Positions 47,778 to 61,806 of a stretch of DNA of 64,000 nt are shown here, one piece after another (position 1 is the first letter of the stretch; each line of letters opens with the position of its first letter). Source of the DNA: Primula veris. Taxonomy: Eukaryota > Streptophyta > Magnoliopsida > Ericales > Primulaceae. The stretch is from contig OY821744.1 of assembly GCA_963682055.1 (NCBI GenBank), positions 9,402,835 to 9,466,834 on the forward strand, in the 5' to 3' direction. The notes under the pieces are model-generated. The model did not search any database, had not been told where the DNA came from, and worked only from the letters and a program-made list of their open reading frames with translations. A program made the translations under genes and the position numbers.

Positions 47778-48027
47778 TTTTTTGCGTTTTTGGATTTTTG
47801 TTGATTTTAGATTTTTGTTGATTTTATGAGATTTTTTTTCATTATTTTTTGGGATTTTTATAAAAAAATTCATATTTTTTCGGGGTTTTGCCTCTTTTAA
47901 TTTTTTTTGCATTTTTTCATATTTTTTTTATTTTTTCATTTTTGCATTTTTATTTTCTGGAATTTTTTAATTTTTTCTGATTTTTTACATTTTTATTGGT
48001 CCATTTTCCCTAACTAACCAATAAAAA

Positions 48028-48572
48028 ATTAAAAGTATTCTTTAAAGATAAATTTATTATTTGTCTCTAAATAAAACTGTCTATTTTCTTGTAGTTTATG
48101 TATGCATATGAGGATATAAATCTTTCAAAATGAATAGATAAAGAAATATGGGGTTACGTCTAAGAACCAAATCTAATAATATTATGTAAATTATTTGTTA
48201 CGTCTAAGAACCAAATTACTTCTCACATAACCACCTAGTATATATAAATCATCCTATACATCCCATACATCCTATTACTTCTCACATAACCTAGTATATA
48301 TAAATCATCATATACATCCTATTACTTCTCACAAGTCTTCTCGTCTTCTCGTCTTCTCGTCTCCAGGGAACCATTTTTTCATTATTCTGGAATACGGTGT
48401 CGCAACGTCACGAGCTAGACGGATCAATAGCAAGTATAATTAGCTCTTCTTATTCTTTTTTGACTCTCCTATTTTATTTTTTCATGTTGATTTTAATCTA
48501 TGTAATTATACTTCTGCTTTTGTCTTCGCAACTTTTTGATAATGGTTCATGGTGGTATTGCAGATATTCGGT
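48028..48572 (+). promoter_or_regulatory. Promoter and 5' leader of F-box copy D
   Basis: Two TATATATAAA motifs (about 48239 and 48294), a triple TCTTCTCG repeat at about 48336-48360, the conserved GGAATACGGTGTCGCAACGT block at 48389, a possible leader donor GCAA|GTATAATT and TATTGCAG before exon 1. It lacks the doubled 37- and 70-bp units of copy C. Confidence 0.5.
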
Positions 48573-51500
48573 ATGTCGAAGAAGGAGATGGATCATGGAG
48601 TGAAGTTGTTTAACAAGTAAGTAATTTGATCTTATTTTTGGTAATAGTTTATTTTGTTCAATTAGATTTAAATTAAAACAATTATAAGTAGGCTGATTAT
48701 GAACTTCAAAGCACTTGCAAATCTTTCATCTGTACACATAGCATAATTAGCTAATAATTAACTTTGGTGTAAAAGTTGGCGAATAACGCTTGTAGGATTC
48801 AGTTGCCATAAAATTTTGAAATTAACACCATGTAATCGCGGAGAAATCAAGGGAAATCCTATAAATGGATAGTTACATAGACATTATTTTAGTTATGTTC
48901 AGCACGATACTGAATTTTTTATTGTCGACTGAGGATTTTTGAAGACAAACTTAAGAAATTCTGTTAATTATCTGTTGTTATTCCAGTCTTATAAAAAACT
49001 GAATTGAGAAGATATCGTGCTTGTTGTATATAGAATATAAAGAAATTATCATATATATATATATATATATACAGCTAAACAGGAAAAAATACATCAATGA
49101 AAACTGAATGCTGTATCTCTGATTTTAGAGTTAGTATATACTAAGTATCTACTCCTATATATATGATAATTTTTGTTGTTATTGTTTCTATGAACACGGC
49201 AGCAACTTTGAAATTAGAATAAAACATATTTCAACAACATAATTAAGCTGATTGATATTTTAAGGGTTTTAATTGAAACAGAAATATAAGAATCTAAAAA
49301 CCATAATATTACATTATTACTAGTATATAATTACTTAGTATTACTAGATATAGTTCAAACCATAAGATTGCATATTTACGAAAAGAATTAAAAATATCAC
49401 CTATCATCCGTAGTTTGAACTCACTTATTAAGCTAACCAAATTAAACACAACGAAAAATCTAACCATTTGAACTTTGAAGATTTGTTTTAATAATCTTAA
49501 ACTGACATTACATCCTTCTATATTCTATTATAATAAGCCAACCCAAGTCAAATGAGGCTGCCCAATTTAGACACTTTTTTCCAAAAATACTCCTATATTT
49601 TTTTATTAATTACAATAATACCATCCTCATATAAAAAAAATAAAAAACATAAAAATAAAATAACAACTAATAACACCATGTGTCCCTCTCTTTAACAACC
49701 AAACATTCTTTCAAGTCTAATACTATTTTTTTTTTTTATTATCCACGTATTTGTATCATAACTACACTTATTTTTTATATTTTAATTGCATTGCGCGTCA
49801 CACACGCAACGCGTGGGACACGATTACTAGTTTAATGATAAGGGAGCATATTTTTCCAAAGCAAAATTCTGATCCCAGTGCAAACCGTAACTTTGAGTTA
49901 CTGTTTTGACCATTGACTTTTTAGCAGAAAAAAGTCATAAATGTATAAAATTTGGTTATAATCGTTAGAAACTGAGTTTAAAAATTTACAATGTCAATTT
50001 TATTTTATTTTTTTATTGATTTTTTGACTTTTTTTTTGCTCTTTATTAAAGAAAATAAAAAAATATCATTAAAACTGTAAAATTAGAACAATATGCTATA
50101 AACTAAGTTTCAAAATTTACAAAGTCATTTTTTATATTTTTTAATCTTTTCGGTCTTTTTTAAAAAATAAAGTAAAAAAAATGACTGTAAAAGCTCATTC
50201 ATAATGTTTTTTATTTTGTTTAAACAATTTCAAATATTTTTAGAAAAGAAATAATAAATCAACAAAAAAACAAACACAAGTTTGGAAATTTTCAACCCAG
50301 TTTTTAACTAGTATAAACAATTTTTATACAAATACAATTTGTTTTTCCCAATAAATCATAAAAAGTAGAAGAAGTCAACCGTCAAAACCGAAATGTAACT
50401 ATGAGCTATGATTTTACACTGGAATCAGTATTTTTACTTTGGAAAAACGGCATCCTAAATCCTAATGATCATAAAACTGTTCTAAAACAAGCTTAGGAGG
50501 TTCAATGAGCCTTTTAATTTGCTTTTAAAAACTCTGCTGCCTTCGCCCTTATATGCAATGTTGGAATTAACTAACAGTATCTGTATTTGTGTACGTGGAT
50601 GCAAGGGGCCGCTTTTTATATGAACTCTTTCTTTTTGTTATTATGTGGAATGCTGAAAGGATGATTTATGCCTAGAAAAAAAAATTTGGTTAAAATTCAT
50701 GGCAGTATATTGGTTTAGGCGCCCTTAATTCAGTCTACTTTATGAATTGACTTGCTTTTGGCAGTAATAGAAGAGGAGCACAAGAAGTTCAAGCAACTTG
50801 CAATGGTTCTTTCGGTACTTTGCTAATAGATCTTCCTTCTCCCCTTCTCGCCAGTATTATGTCCCGCCTACCAATGAAGTCCCTTTTTATGTGTAAGTGT
50901 GTTTGCAAATCATTTCTTTCTGTAATCTCCGACCCTTGTTCTGTCAACATACTATCACCGGCGGTTCTTTTTCATACACCTTGCGGATTCTTCTGCTTGG
51001 AAGAGTTGACAACTAAAAATGATAAATGTATCGGTTGGCCAATCAAGTTCAAGCCCGGTGTCAATCTTCCTAACGTTAAACTTTATTTTGTTGGTGCGTA
51101 CGAAGGCTTGTTGTGCTTCTGTGATCGTCGTCATGGTGATTCCACTGCTATGTGCAATAACTGGGTGTGCTTGTGTGATAGTATGCATCCCAAAGACACT
51201 ATTTACATATGCAATCCATTAACAAGAGAATATGTTATGCTCCCTGAACGGAACTATCACGAACATTGTCCTGTCGTATATGGATTTGGTTTTTGTACAA
51301 CCACTAAGAAGTATAAAATACTAAGAATAGCGGGAAATAGGTGGTGGTGTAATAATAAAGTAGAGGTTGAGATATTCACTCTTGGCGAAGAGACATGGAG
51401 ACCTTTAGGAATTAAACCATTTCGACATGACTCAACTATTTCCGTGTATAATTTGAATGGCGCTCTTCATTGGTTAGATAATGGTTACATACACGCATTT

Positions 51501-51950
51501 GATCTTGCACAAGAATGTTTGCGGTGCATTCCAATGCCTGATAGTAATGATTCCATGTACGAATGCGTGAGATTGCAAGTCATTGGAGGTTTCCTCTCCA
51601 TTATTGATGATCATCCTGATTGGTTCGATATGTGGTCAATGAAGGACTATGGAGTTGAGAGCTCATGGAGCCAACTTCGCATCATGAAAGAGTATGAACA
51701 TTGTTTCCATCAGCCTGTTGTCTCTTGGAAAAATGGGGATATATTATTCGGAATTGAATACGGAAAGGAACAGCGGGGTTTTGAGTTATTTTTGTGTTAT
51801 GATCCCAAAGCCGGCAAATCTAGAGATGCTAAGATTCATCGCACCAGTAGCAGTGGTGTCGGAAAGGAGGCATATAGTTACATACCTAGTTTGATTAAAC
51901 TCGAAGATATTTTCAAGGGAAACCTACCGATTATAATGAAGCTTCGATAG
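48573..51950 (+). CDS. F-box protein with F-box-associated domain, copy D (intact, two exons)
   Basis: Exon 1 48573-48616, intron 48617-50764, exon 2 50765-51950; 409 residues. Exon 2 is the same as in copy C over the residues compared. Exon 1 reads MSKKEMDHG where C reads MSEKEMDHG (GAG to AAG). Domain order and motifs are as in copy C: F-box at about 34-75, IYICNPLTREYVMLP at about 161-175. Each position is exactly 13,234 bp from its partner in C. Near-zero divergence means redundancy or dosage rather than new specificity; it may equally be an assembly duplicate. Confidence 0.92.
49513..49830 (+). mobile_element. Non-autonomous Helitron in intron 1, copy D
   Basis: Same as 36279-36596: TC start, CTAG end, CACGCAACGCGTG hairpin. 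Duplicated along with the block, not independently inserted. Confidence 0.92.
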
Positions 51951-52298
51951 AATATAGCAACCTAGAGAGCTCTTATTTTTGCTTAATTTCATGAAGGCAC
52001 TCGCCCTATGACTGATGTTTTTTTCCCCGAGTAGCAGATGTTTTTATTTACTATTTTGATTATTAATAACCTTTACTTTTGATCTCTTCTTGTTGGTTTC
52101 ATTAAATTATTTATATCATATCTAGTAAGTGAGATTTATCCATCCATCCTTTTTTTTAAAACTAAAGCAGCCTTTGTGTTTTCTAATGTCGTTTTCCAGA
52201 TTAGAACTTGTTTGTCAGTCTTAAAATTGATTCAATATTGTCTCTGTTTTTAGTGTAAGAAAATGGTACTAGTTATTTTTATATTAGAGTTCAACTTA
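51951..52298 (+). other. 3' flank of F-box copy D
   Basis: Same as 38717-39064; likely 3' untranslated region followed by spacer. Confidence 0.5.
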
Positions 52299-52689
52299 CA
52301 CTACAAAAAACTTAGGCATTAGAGAAAATTTATTTAGATACAATCAAAATTTGTCTCCAAATGATAACTTTTAGGAACAAAAAAAATTTTTTAGGAACAA
52401 AAATATTTTTTTTATCTCCAAAAACAATCATATACCAACTATAGGAGACAATTTAATTTTGTATCATATTTTGAGACAAAATTAAATTATCTACTTATAT
52501 TGGTATGAAATTGTCTTTGGAGTTTTGTCCCTACAAATACATTTAGACTCTGTTTATTTTGAAGGACAAAAAAATATTTGTGTCCCTAAGAAATTGTTTT
52601 TGTCTCCAAAAAATACCATTTGAAGATAAATTTTGATTGTTTCTAAATAAATTGTCCCTAAATCTCATTTTTTTTTTTTTTTTGTAGGG
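52299..52689. mobile_element. CACTA-type MITE, block D
   Basis: Same as 39065-39455 except two adjacent A-to-T changes at 52387-52388. Confidence 0.75.
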
Positions 52690-55537
52690 GTATTCAAAGT
52701 GAAGGTTCATAATTAAAAAAAATATACAATTAATCAATTTTTATCATGTTTATGCTTATTAAGAAAAAGTCCATGTAATTTACCAATTAGCTTTTGGACA
52801 ATTTATTCCTAATCAAATGAGGAAGGCAATTTCAGGTCATGCACGATGTAGGTCTAGAAGGGTCACATTCTATCATGTTTCCATCATGTTGCACAACACA
52901 TGAGAAAATAACACCTAAATTACAGTTTGTGAACACAACAAAAAGTCTTCTCCCTTCCTTCTTTCTTAATTAGATCACACATTTTCCATTCGTTTTTTTG
53001 TTTTTTTTGTTTTTTTTTTTTATCTTTACTAAAGATCTAAACTAAAACCTTTAATTCAGTCAGCCACCACATATTTATTACATATTATTAAAAAAGAATC
53101 CATGTGTATGGTATAGTTATACACTTATACCTTTAAGAAAAACATCAAATTTAATCATTGCAATTTGCAAGATTACGTGATAAATTGTGAACTAAACACA
53201 TATTGAAATTGGGTGAATCTTAAAAATTTCCATATCATTAAAATTTAGGTGGATGGAAAGAGGGGATACAGATGAAAGAGCAAATATTTTGTTAAATGTG
53301 TGTGTTGTCCTCACCACACACACATTTTTAAATACACGACCATTATCTTGTTACTCCCTCCGTTTCCATTTAACTGTCCATTACGAAACTACGTGCAATT
53401 TTGACCGATTTATAACTTGTATCAAAATAGTCGAAATGAAGCAAGAGAAGACATAGAGAGAGAGAGACATTAGGGCAGAAAAAGGATGGCATGCACAAAT
53501 AAAGAGAATAATAATCCTCTCTCAATGGGATTGCAATATATTGTTGTTTTAAATGTAGTACTACTATAATTCTTTTAATTCTAACCAAATGCTCTTAGTA
53601 TTCAACTTTATCATTCAATAGCAATAATATGTTATGTGCATGCACAACAAAAAAACCTAGATTTATATACTTTGTACAGGTGGTCCCTAAAAGGCTAAAA
53701 TATAATTCAAAATCTGGTGCACATCATGGCACACACATACTAATCTGGTTTTTGAGTTGTGTACTAATTAACATTATTGATTGAATAGTGATTGTGGAAG
53801 AATTTTTTATTTTTGAATTTTTTTACTGTGTTTAATTTCCCGATTTCGTGATGTTTTGAACATGACGCTCATAGTATTCAACTTATAGTTACGAATCTGG
53901 ATCTATAAATTTTGATGTTTTTTTCTTTCTTTTTGGCAATTGATGACGTTTTTGTATAACTTCAAATCATAATCTTACAATTGTAGTTATTAGTTTATTT
54001 ATGTGTTAGGCAGTTTCTCCATTTCAGGATATAATTAGTTGCATAGGGATGGAATCTAAGTTTGGTAGTCAATTTGAGTTTTACATGATTGTTGAAATAA
54101 ATGGAGAGGACTGGTGGTGATGCTATCGTTCTATGATTATATCATCAATTTTTTTGTCCAAAGGTAAAACCTTAATAAGACCCGGTTTGGGATATTTATT
54201 CTTATCGATTATATTCATGATAAAGATCGTTAGCAACTAAGCACTGATGTTTACTGTTTCTAGAGATTGATCGAATCTTTTGGTTAAATCCATTTATTCG
54301 TATTCTTCTTCTTCTGCTTATAAGTTATATATGCTTATAATTGGTTTGTTCTCACAAAAAATCTGATAAAATCAGAACATAAAGTAAACTATTAAGGTAT
54401 GAATACTTGAGAAACTTCAAGGGTATTATTTGAAAGAGAAATTTATTTATAGGGACAAGTTTCCCAATCTCCTCTATTTTGTTTGCCTTTGAAACATCAG
54501 TTGCTAGAACAATGGTGAGAAAACAAACCTCGAAGAGGCAAAGATCGTACACCAATGGTTTGCGAAGATAGACACACAGGTATGGATATTGAAGGCAGAG
54601 TTAATTATTGATAGGTATTCCATTTCCGGATGTTCCAAATTTAATGGAAGTTTCTTAAAATGGTAGTCAAACATGTTCTGAAATAACTTTATTGCGTCTT
54701 GAAATTTGTGCAAGAACAAAGAATCACAAATTTGAAAGGGTCATTTTTTTCCAAAAGCAAGCTTTCACATTACTTTTTTTTAAAGAGTTTGATTCCCCAA
54801 ATTTCTTATCAAAATGGGACGGAGGTAGTGTATGAGTATTAAGATTGTTCACTTGGAAGTTGTAACTTTTTCTGATCTAAACATAAACTATCCATGATGT
54901 TGCCTGATGTTCATTAGAAATTACTGATTATATGTTCATCAGGGACATGCATTGAGGGTAATGATTAATCAATTTTTGGAGATTTCATGAATCAAAATTA
55001 TTTTAGGCATTTTTCACAAAAAGAGCTGATTTACTTGTAGGTGTTTGCTGTATCTCATTCTCTGTCAAAATCCAATTTTACTTGCTGTGTGTTCTCTATT
55101 AATGTACATAAGATACTTCCTGACATTCTAAGTTTGGATTGTAATTAATTGGATACTTTGCTAGTCAAATTATACTCTAAAATCAATCTTAAAATTGTAC
55201 TCAAATAGATTTAAAGAGTTTGTAAAAGTAAGTAAAATCAGTAGGTAGCATCAACTAATTTCAAATACACTTTTAGCAAATTTATGAAATCATGATACTC
55301 AAAACAAGTGATTATGAGCATCATTTAGCTCGAGTTTAAAAAGGCAAAATAGCAGAGCGCAAACCTTAACTAGACGTCTAAACTTTAAGGTACGGTTTAA
55401 ATAGTTATTATACTTATTGAAAACAAATACAAAATTGAAATCGATTTAGTTAAAAATCTGATAGATCATAAGAAAATGGAGATAAGCTCTTGTCTTACTC
55501 TCCTCCTATCATTATCTATTAATAGTCATGGATTAAG
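52690..55537. other. Spacer of block D
   Basis: Same as 39456-42303, with the same weak exon-like remnants and Stowaway-like motifs. Confidence 0.45.
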
Positions 55538-56460
55538 TGTAACATCTCAGCCTCGGGGGTGTCACACGGCTGAATAACACGTGTGGCGGTACGTGCTAAA
55601 CAAAACTTAAATGAAATAATTATTAAACACTCGCTACATAACTCATTAAATAAGCTCAAATTTCTAGCAAAAACTTCATTAAATAGAATCTTGAAAATTA
55701 CGTTCATTACAAGAACTTAATCTCTTACAAACTAAAATAAAAATGTAATCGCAGCGGAATTTAACACATAATCTTAAAGGTATGTCTGGTCCCGACTAAT
55801 TTGATTTCAACTCTATGTACCTGAAAAGGTTATAAAATCGAGGGGTAAGCTAAACGAGCTTAGTGAGTGATAAATCTTGCAATATAATATATAGGGTCGG
55901 AAATAGGTTTTCCATCTTGTCGTTTTCTTCAAAAAAAAAATAATACTTTTATTTTCAACAAAATTCCCAAAACATGAATATAAATAAAAGTGTAGTAGAA
56001 TTTAAACAATCTTCTTAAACGTTTTAGTGGTGTGATCAATACGATAATATAAATTAGATATTTATCTAAATTGAACTTCACAATCCTAGATGGACTCTAT
56101 AGGTCTCTTTTATTCATTGTATTCACACTTTCCGAATATCTTTTTTATGATTGGACTTCTCAATCCTACGTGGACTCTATATGTCTCTTTAATTGTACCG
56201 GTACTTCTCAAATATATTTATATCATTTCTTTTTCTCAACTTAGATCTTAAATATAATACCATAATGATCACAAAAATAAAATAAACTTTCTTTCAAAAT
56301 CTTATACGTTCATCAACGTATATAAACATTTCACTTCTTTACGTTTATCAACGTACGCAAATAAACTTGATCTTTTGAACCTGCAACTTTGCAATGATAT
56401 ATATATACATATATAATTTTGATACCTTTAAAATATAATTTCAACATGCAAATATTTATT
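55538..56460 (+). mobile_element. Ty3-type LTR-like segment, block D
   Basis: Same as 42304-43226, copied with the block. Confidence 0.5.
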
Positions 56461-56755
56461 AATCTATACTAATCAGATATTCAAATGTGAAAAGATGTTA
56501 AAAGTTATTTTTAAGTTTTTTAAAAAAATTATAATGTTCACGAGAAAAATATCAAAATGTAAAAAAAAAAAACTTAAAAGCTATTTTTTTTATATTTCTT
56601 GAGTTTTTTTTAGTGTTTATTTGAATTATTAATGAAAAAAAAAATATCAAAAAGTTATGAAAATAATTTATTTTTTATCACTTGTAAGGTAAGGTCGCCT
56701 ACACTTAAAAAAATTTATAAGAGTAGTGACTTATGAACAAAAATCTTATTAAAAT
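56461..56755. other. Noncoding lead-in to the protease remnant, block D
   Basis: Same as 43227-43521. Confidence 0.5.
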
Positions 56756-57161
56756 GTGACCTCTAACCAATCAACCCTTGCGAATGCATCACCGGAGGCC
56801 CTAAACTTTGGAAGTAGTTCGTTTTATTGTGTTGCTGGAGTCTGTAGAGAGCTCGTGAGCCTCTGCGAGCAACACCTTGTCAATTGTGTGAATGAGTGCG
56901 ACCCGTATAAGAAAGAGATTCATGTGATTCAGGATGCAATGGTGGGCTGATAAACAACGGTTTCGAGTACATATGCACTCAAGTCTTGGTGAGGTTCAAA
57001 GAGAAGTGGATTATCCTAACACTGGTAGAGATGTTAATTAAATGCCAATTTGACAAAAGCAAAATTGATGCAATCAGTTTCAAATATTGTCGTTGTTTCT
57101 GTTGATCTCCAAGTCACAAAATCTGGTCAAGAATGGCCCTCTTACAGTGGAATCAATGATT
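56756..57161 (+). pseudogene. RD19-like cysteine protease remnant, block D
   Basis: Same as 43522-43927: LVSLCEQHLVNC, ECDPYKKE, then frame-shifted DSGCNGGL, DYPNTGRD and NLVKNGPL pieces. Confidence 0.75.
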
Positions 57162-58277
57162 ATCTTATCCATTTATATGTTCAATGAGCTTTTGGTGGGA
57201 TACGGTTCATCCACTAATATTCGCTTTTTCGTCTTGAGGACAAACCTTAATGTATAGTTTAGAACTCGTAAGAAGAAAATCGAGGAGATGATGGATATAT
57301 TATTGTCAATGCAGAGGAAAATCGGATAGATGATGGAAATTAGAGGCCCGCCTTTTTTGAACGTGTAATTAATGTGGTATTGATACCATGGTTTCATGCT
57401 TGTTCCATTCCATCGTTTCATTTGGCGGCATTCAATTTTATTTTGTTAGAGTTTATAAAAACATTTACAATATCGTTGTTATCTCTATTGTTAACTAAAA
57501 TATTTACATAACAATACATTTTTTTGTCTTCATTATTTATGTTAAATCATGTGTTATCTTTATAATTGTTAAATATAACAATGTTTTTAATGTTGTTAAT
57601 GAATTATGTGGCAAAATACGATTAATTAAAACATGAACTATATTTCAAATACTTCTAGTTTAGTTCCTATATTAACGTGGGCTTACAAAATTACTAATTA
57701 ATGAGATTTCAATTAATAATTAATTTTAATTAAAATTAGATAATTTTGTTAAGTTAATGCAGTGATTTGAATGTTAAATTTAAGTTACATTAACATGTAA
57801 TTAAATGATGATGTGTCAAAGTTAATATTGTTAAAATTAACACAATTATTGTGAATGGTCCAATATATTCATATACTTTGGAGTTTAATTGAACACACGA
57901 AATAAACACAATCCAATGATTCAGATTTAGACGTTAGTTTGTAAATTTTTTATATATAAAATCATTAACCTTTTTTATTAATACTTAAGTTTATTATGGT
58001 CTTAACTATGGTTTTATAATTTTATTTGAGTTTTTATTGTATTGTAAAATTAGTTTTAATTTACAAAATCATAATTTGTATTTTATATATTAAAATTATA
58101 TTAAAAAAAAATTACAAAACATACTTCTAGATCTAAACGGTTGGATTGTTATTATTTTCTCCGTTAGACTATGTGTGCATTATATAATTTATAGAATTTG
58201 AATCCGGCACTAAAGACTACTTTTTAGGTAAATAAGGTGTGATGATTCCGTAATCCATATATTAATGAGAAAATTAA
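57162..58277. other. AT-rich spacer, block D
   Basis: Same as 43928-45043. No gene seen. Confidence 0.55.
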
Positions 58278-59045
58278 GGATTGGACCATGAAAACAAAAC
58301 TATTTAAGGATTGGTCCGGCTATAAAATTTAATTAAGGATTGGACCATTATTTCTGAAACTAATTAAGGATTGGTCCATTTCTCCTAAATAACCAATAAA
58401 AATGTAAAAAATCAAAAAAAATGAAAAAATTCCAGAAAATAAAAATGTAAAAATGAAAAAATCAAAAAAATATGAAAAAATCAAAAATAAAAAATAAAAG
58501 AGGCAAAACCCCGAAAAAACACGACCTTTTTTTTTAAAAATCCCAAAAAATCAAAAAAAAATCCCAAAAAATCAACAAAAATCTAAAATCAACAAAAATC
58601 CGAAAACGCAAAAAAAAAAACAGTTCAGACTGTTTTTAAAATAGTTCAGACTCTTTTTAAAATAATTCAGACTGTTTTTAAAATGACTTAAAAATAGTTC
58701 AGACTGTTTTTAAAATGCTTAAAAAAGTTCAGACTGTTTTTAAAATGCTTAAAAAAGTTCAGACTGTTTTTGTTTCAGACTGTTTTTGGTTCAGACTGTT
58801 TTTAAAATGACTTAAAATAGTTCAGACTGTTTAAAAAAGTTCAGATTGTTTAAAAAAATTCAGACTGTTTTGGTCCATTTTTTCATTTTATTTTTATTTT
58901 TTTATTTTTGCATTTTTATTTTCTAGAATTTTTTTATTTTTTCTGATTTTTTACATTTTTATTGGTTAGTTAGGAGAAATGGACCATAGTTTCAGTTTCG
59001 TGGACTCATCTTACGTATTTTTGTTTTCAAAATTTATCCTAGATT

Positions 59046-59087
<42 letters not shown>

Positions 59088-61261
59088 TATAGATGCAGAT
59101 GAGTTTCAATTGGGATTGATGTTTTTATCTAATCTTTTCTCCGTCTGTTTCTCTTCCCTAATTTATTAATTTATTTTCATAATTTATATATATATAATTA
59201 CATCTCCTGTCATCGGAACATCATCAACAACTGCTCGGGTAAACATCTTTTCTCTAATTATTATTATTATTATTTTATATATATTTCAATCATGGTGTTT
59301 TTTGCTTTAGAGCTTGATTGGAAAAATATCGAATTGTGTATATTATAAAGCAATTGAATGGTAGAACAAGTTTATGATTGGGAATTGTCAATTAATTAAT
59401 TTTTTAATTACAATTCCATAAAAAAAAAGGTTTGATTTTTTCCACTTAGTGTTTCTGTTCTATTCATTAGGACCTCAAAAACTGGGAAAACAATTGGATG
59501 TTACAACAAGTTTACAATTGGGAATTGTCAAATAGTATGCTTTTTTTTTTTTAAATACAATTCCATGAAAAAGGTTTGATTTTCCACTTAGTGTATCTTC
59601 ACTATTGATTGCAATAGAGGCAAGCTTGGTTAATTAAGTACAGCTGAATCGTAATTCGTAAGACAAGCTTGGTCTTATTTTTCTTAACTTTACACTTGTG
59701 CATATTTTCACTTAGGCTTTGGGATTTCAGATTGTATTTTACCTGGAATTTTTCTTTGACAGGTTGACTTAAATTTAATCAAGTAATTGGTTCTTAAAAC
59801 GCAATTCAATGACATAGAAAGTTTTGCAAGTTTTGCGGTTGGGCATAAGCTCAAGCTTGCTTCTTTTTCACTTATTCTTTTGAAAAGTTTGATTTCTTCA
59901 AAATAGAAAAGTGTGTGTTGCGTCCTATAACTGGAAATATACTTAGAACACTGGAAACAGTTGCTATGAGACAAGCTTGTGCTCAATTTACTGTAGTTAT
60001 TGTGGTGTTAAACGTTGATTGGTTTTCAACATTGAGCACATTCGATATTTCATTACAAGTTTGTTTTTTAAAGATGTTATGTCAATTGCTCACTGTTGTT
60101 GTTTTTATTTTTAATAATTTGTAGAATCTCTTGGCTGTCACTACTTCACTTCGTTCGCCTTGTTTTATATGTTTCAAGTGGACGAATATGCTCTCAACTC
60201 TGTTTTATATGCTTACGAAGAGTTGCTGCAAATTTTGTTATGTTTCTCATGCAGTGATTGCTTGTTAATGTGTCATCAGGGGCCTGACAGTTGTTTTCAC
60301 CTTTAGGTTTAGATTGTTTTCCTTTAGGTTTCGGTTTAGACGATTTATTGCAAGTAGAATGCATGGTGTATAGATTATTGACTTGTCTAATTGTTTTGAT
60401 TATCTACATAAACAAGTGTTATATATTATTCACATCATATATACTGGGAAGGCATATGTAAATATGCTCTAATATGAATTTTCCAGTAGTAGTAAAACAG
60501 ACTGTTTTTTTTTTTTAAAAAAGTTCAGACTGTTTTTTTTTAAAAAACAGTTCAGACTTTTTAAAAAAAAAAACAGTTCAGACTGTTTTAAAAAAAAACA
60601 GTTCAGACTGTTTTAAAAAAAAAAAGTTCAGACTGTTTTTTTTTTTAAAAAGTTCTTTAAAACAGTTCAGACTGTTTTAAAAAAAAAATAGTTCAGACTG
60701 TTTTAAAAAAAAACAGCTCAGACTGTTTTAAAAAAAAACAGCTCAGACTGATTTTAAAAACAAACAGTTCAGCCTGTTTTTAAAATGACTTAAAAACAGT
60801 TCAGACTGTTTTTAAAAACAAACAGTTCAGACTGTTTTTAAAATGACTTAAAAACAGTTCAGACTGTTTTTAAAATAACTTAAAAAAGTTCGGACTGTTT
60901 TTGGTTCAGACTGTTTTTAAAATGACTTAAAATGGTTCAGACTGTTTTTAAAATGACTTAAAATAGTTCAGACTGTTTTTAAAATGACTTAAAATAGTTC
61001 AGACTGTTTTTTTTTTTGCGTTTTTGGATTTTTGTTGATTTTAGATTTTTGTTGATTTTATGAGATTTTTTTTCATTATTTTTTGGGATTTTTATAAAAA
61101 AATTCATATTTTTTCGGGGTTTTGCCTCTTTTAATTTTTTTTGCATTTTTTCATATTTTTTTTATTTTTTCATTTTTGCATTTTTATTTTCTGGAATTTT
61201 TTAATTTTTTCTGATTTTTTACATTTTTATTGGTCCATTTTCCCTAACTAACCAATAAAAA
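58278..61261. mobile_element. Foldback-type element, block D
   Basis: Same as 45044-48027, including the rearranged right end. Hairpin arrays at about 58620-58874 and 60497-61011; TA repeats at 59050-59084. One substitution seen against block C (G at 58982, T at 45748). Confidence 0.78.
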
Positions 61262-61806
61262 ATTAAAAGTATTCTTTAAAGATAAATTTATTATTTGTCT
61301 CTAAATAAAACTGTCTATTTTCTTGTAGTTTATGTATGCATATGAGGATATAAATCTTTCAAAATGAATAGATAAAGAAATATGGGGTTACGTCTAAGAA
61401 CCAAATCTAATAATATTATGTAAATTATTTGTTACGTCTAAGAACCAAATTACTTCTCACATAACCACCTAGTATATATAAATCATCCTATACATCCCAT
61501 ACATCCTATTACTTCTCACATAACCTAGTATATATAAATCATCATATACATCCTATTACTTCTCACAAGTCTTCTCGTCTTCTCGTCTTCTCGTCTCCAG
61601 GGAACCATTTTTTCATTATTCTGGAATACGGTGTCGCAACGTCACGAGCTAGACGGATCAATAGCAAGTATAATTAGCTCTTCTTATTCTTTTTTGACTC
61701 TCCTATTTTATTTTTTCATGTTGATTTTAATCTATGTAATTATACTTCTGCTTTTGTCTTCGCAACTTTTTGATAATGGTTCATGGTGGTATTGCAGATA
61801 TTCGGT
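61262..61806 (+). promoter_or_regulatory. Promoter and 5' leader of F-box copy E
   Basis: Same as 48028-48572: two TATATATAAA motifs, TCTTCTCG repeats, the conserved leader block and TATTGCAG before exon 1. Confidence 0.5.

Larger units (their letters stand above)
45044..48027. mobile_element. Foldback-type element, block C
   Basis: Same element as 31899-34731. The left end GGATTGGACCATGAAAAC is intact. The right arm does not reach its expected terminus: after ACATTTTTATTGGT it turns back into left-arm-like sequence (CCATTTTCCCTAACTA, then ACCAATAAAAA), so the last part is rearranged. Hairpin arrays at about 45386-45640 and 47263-47777; loop about 45800-47260 with TA repeats at 45816-45850. 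Confidence 0.78.
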
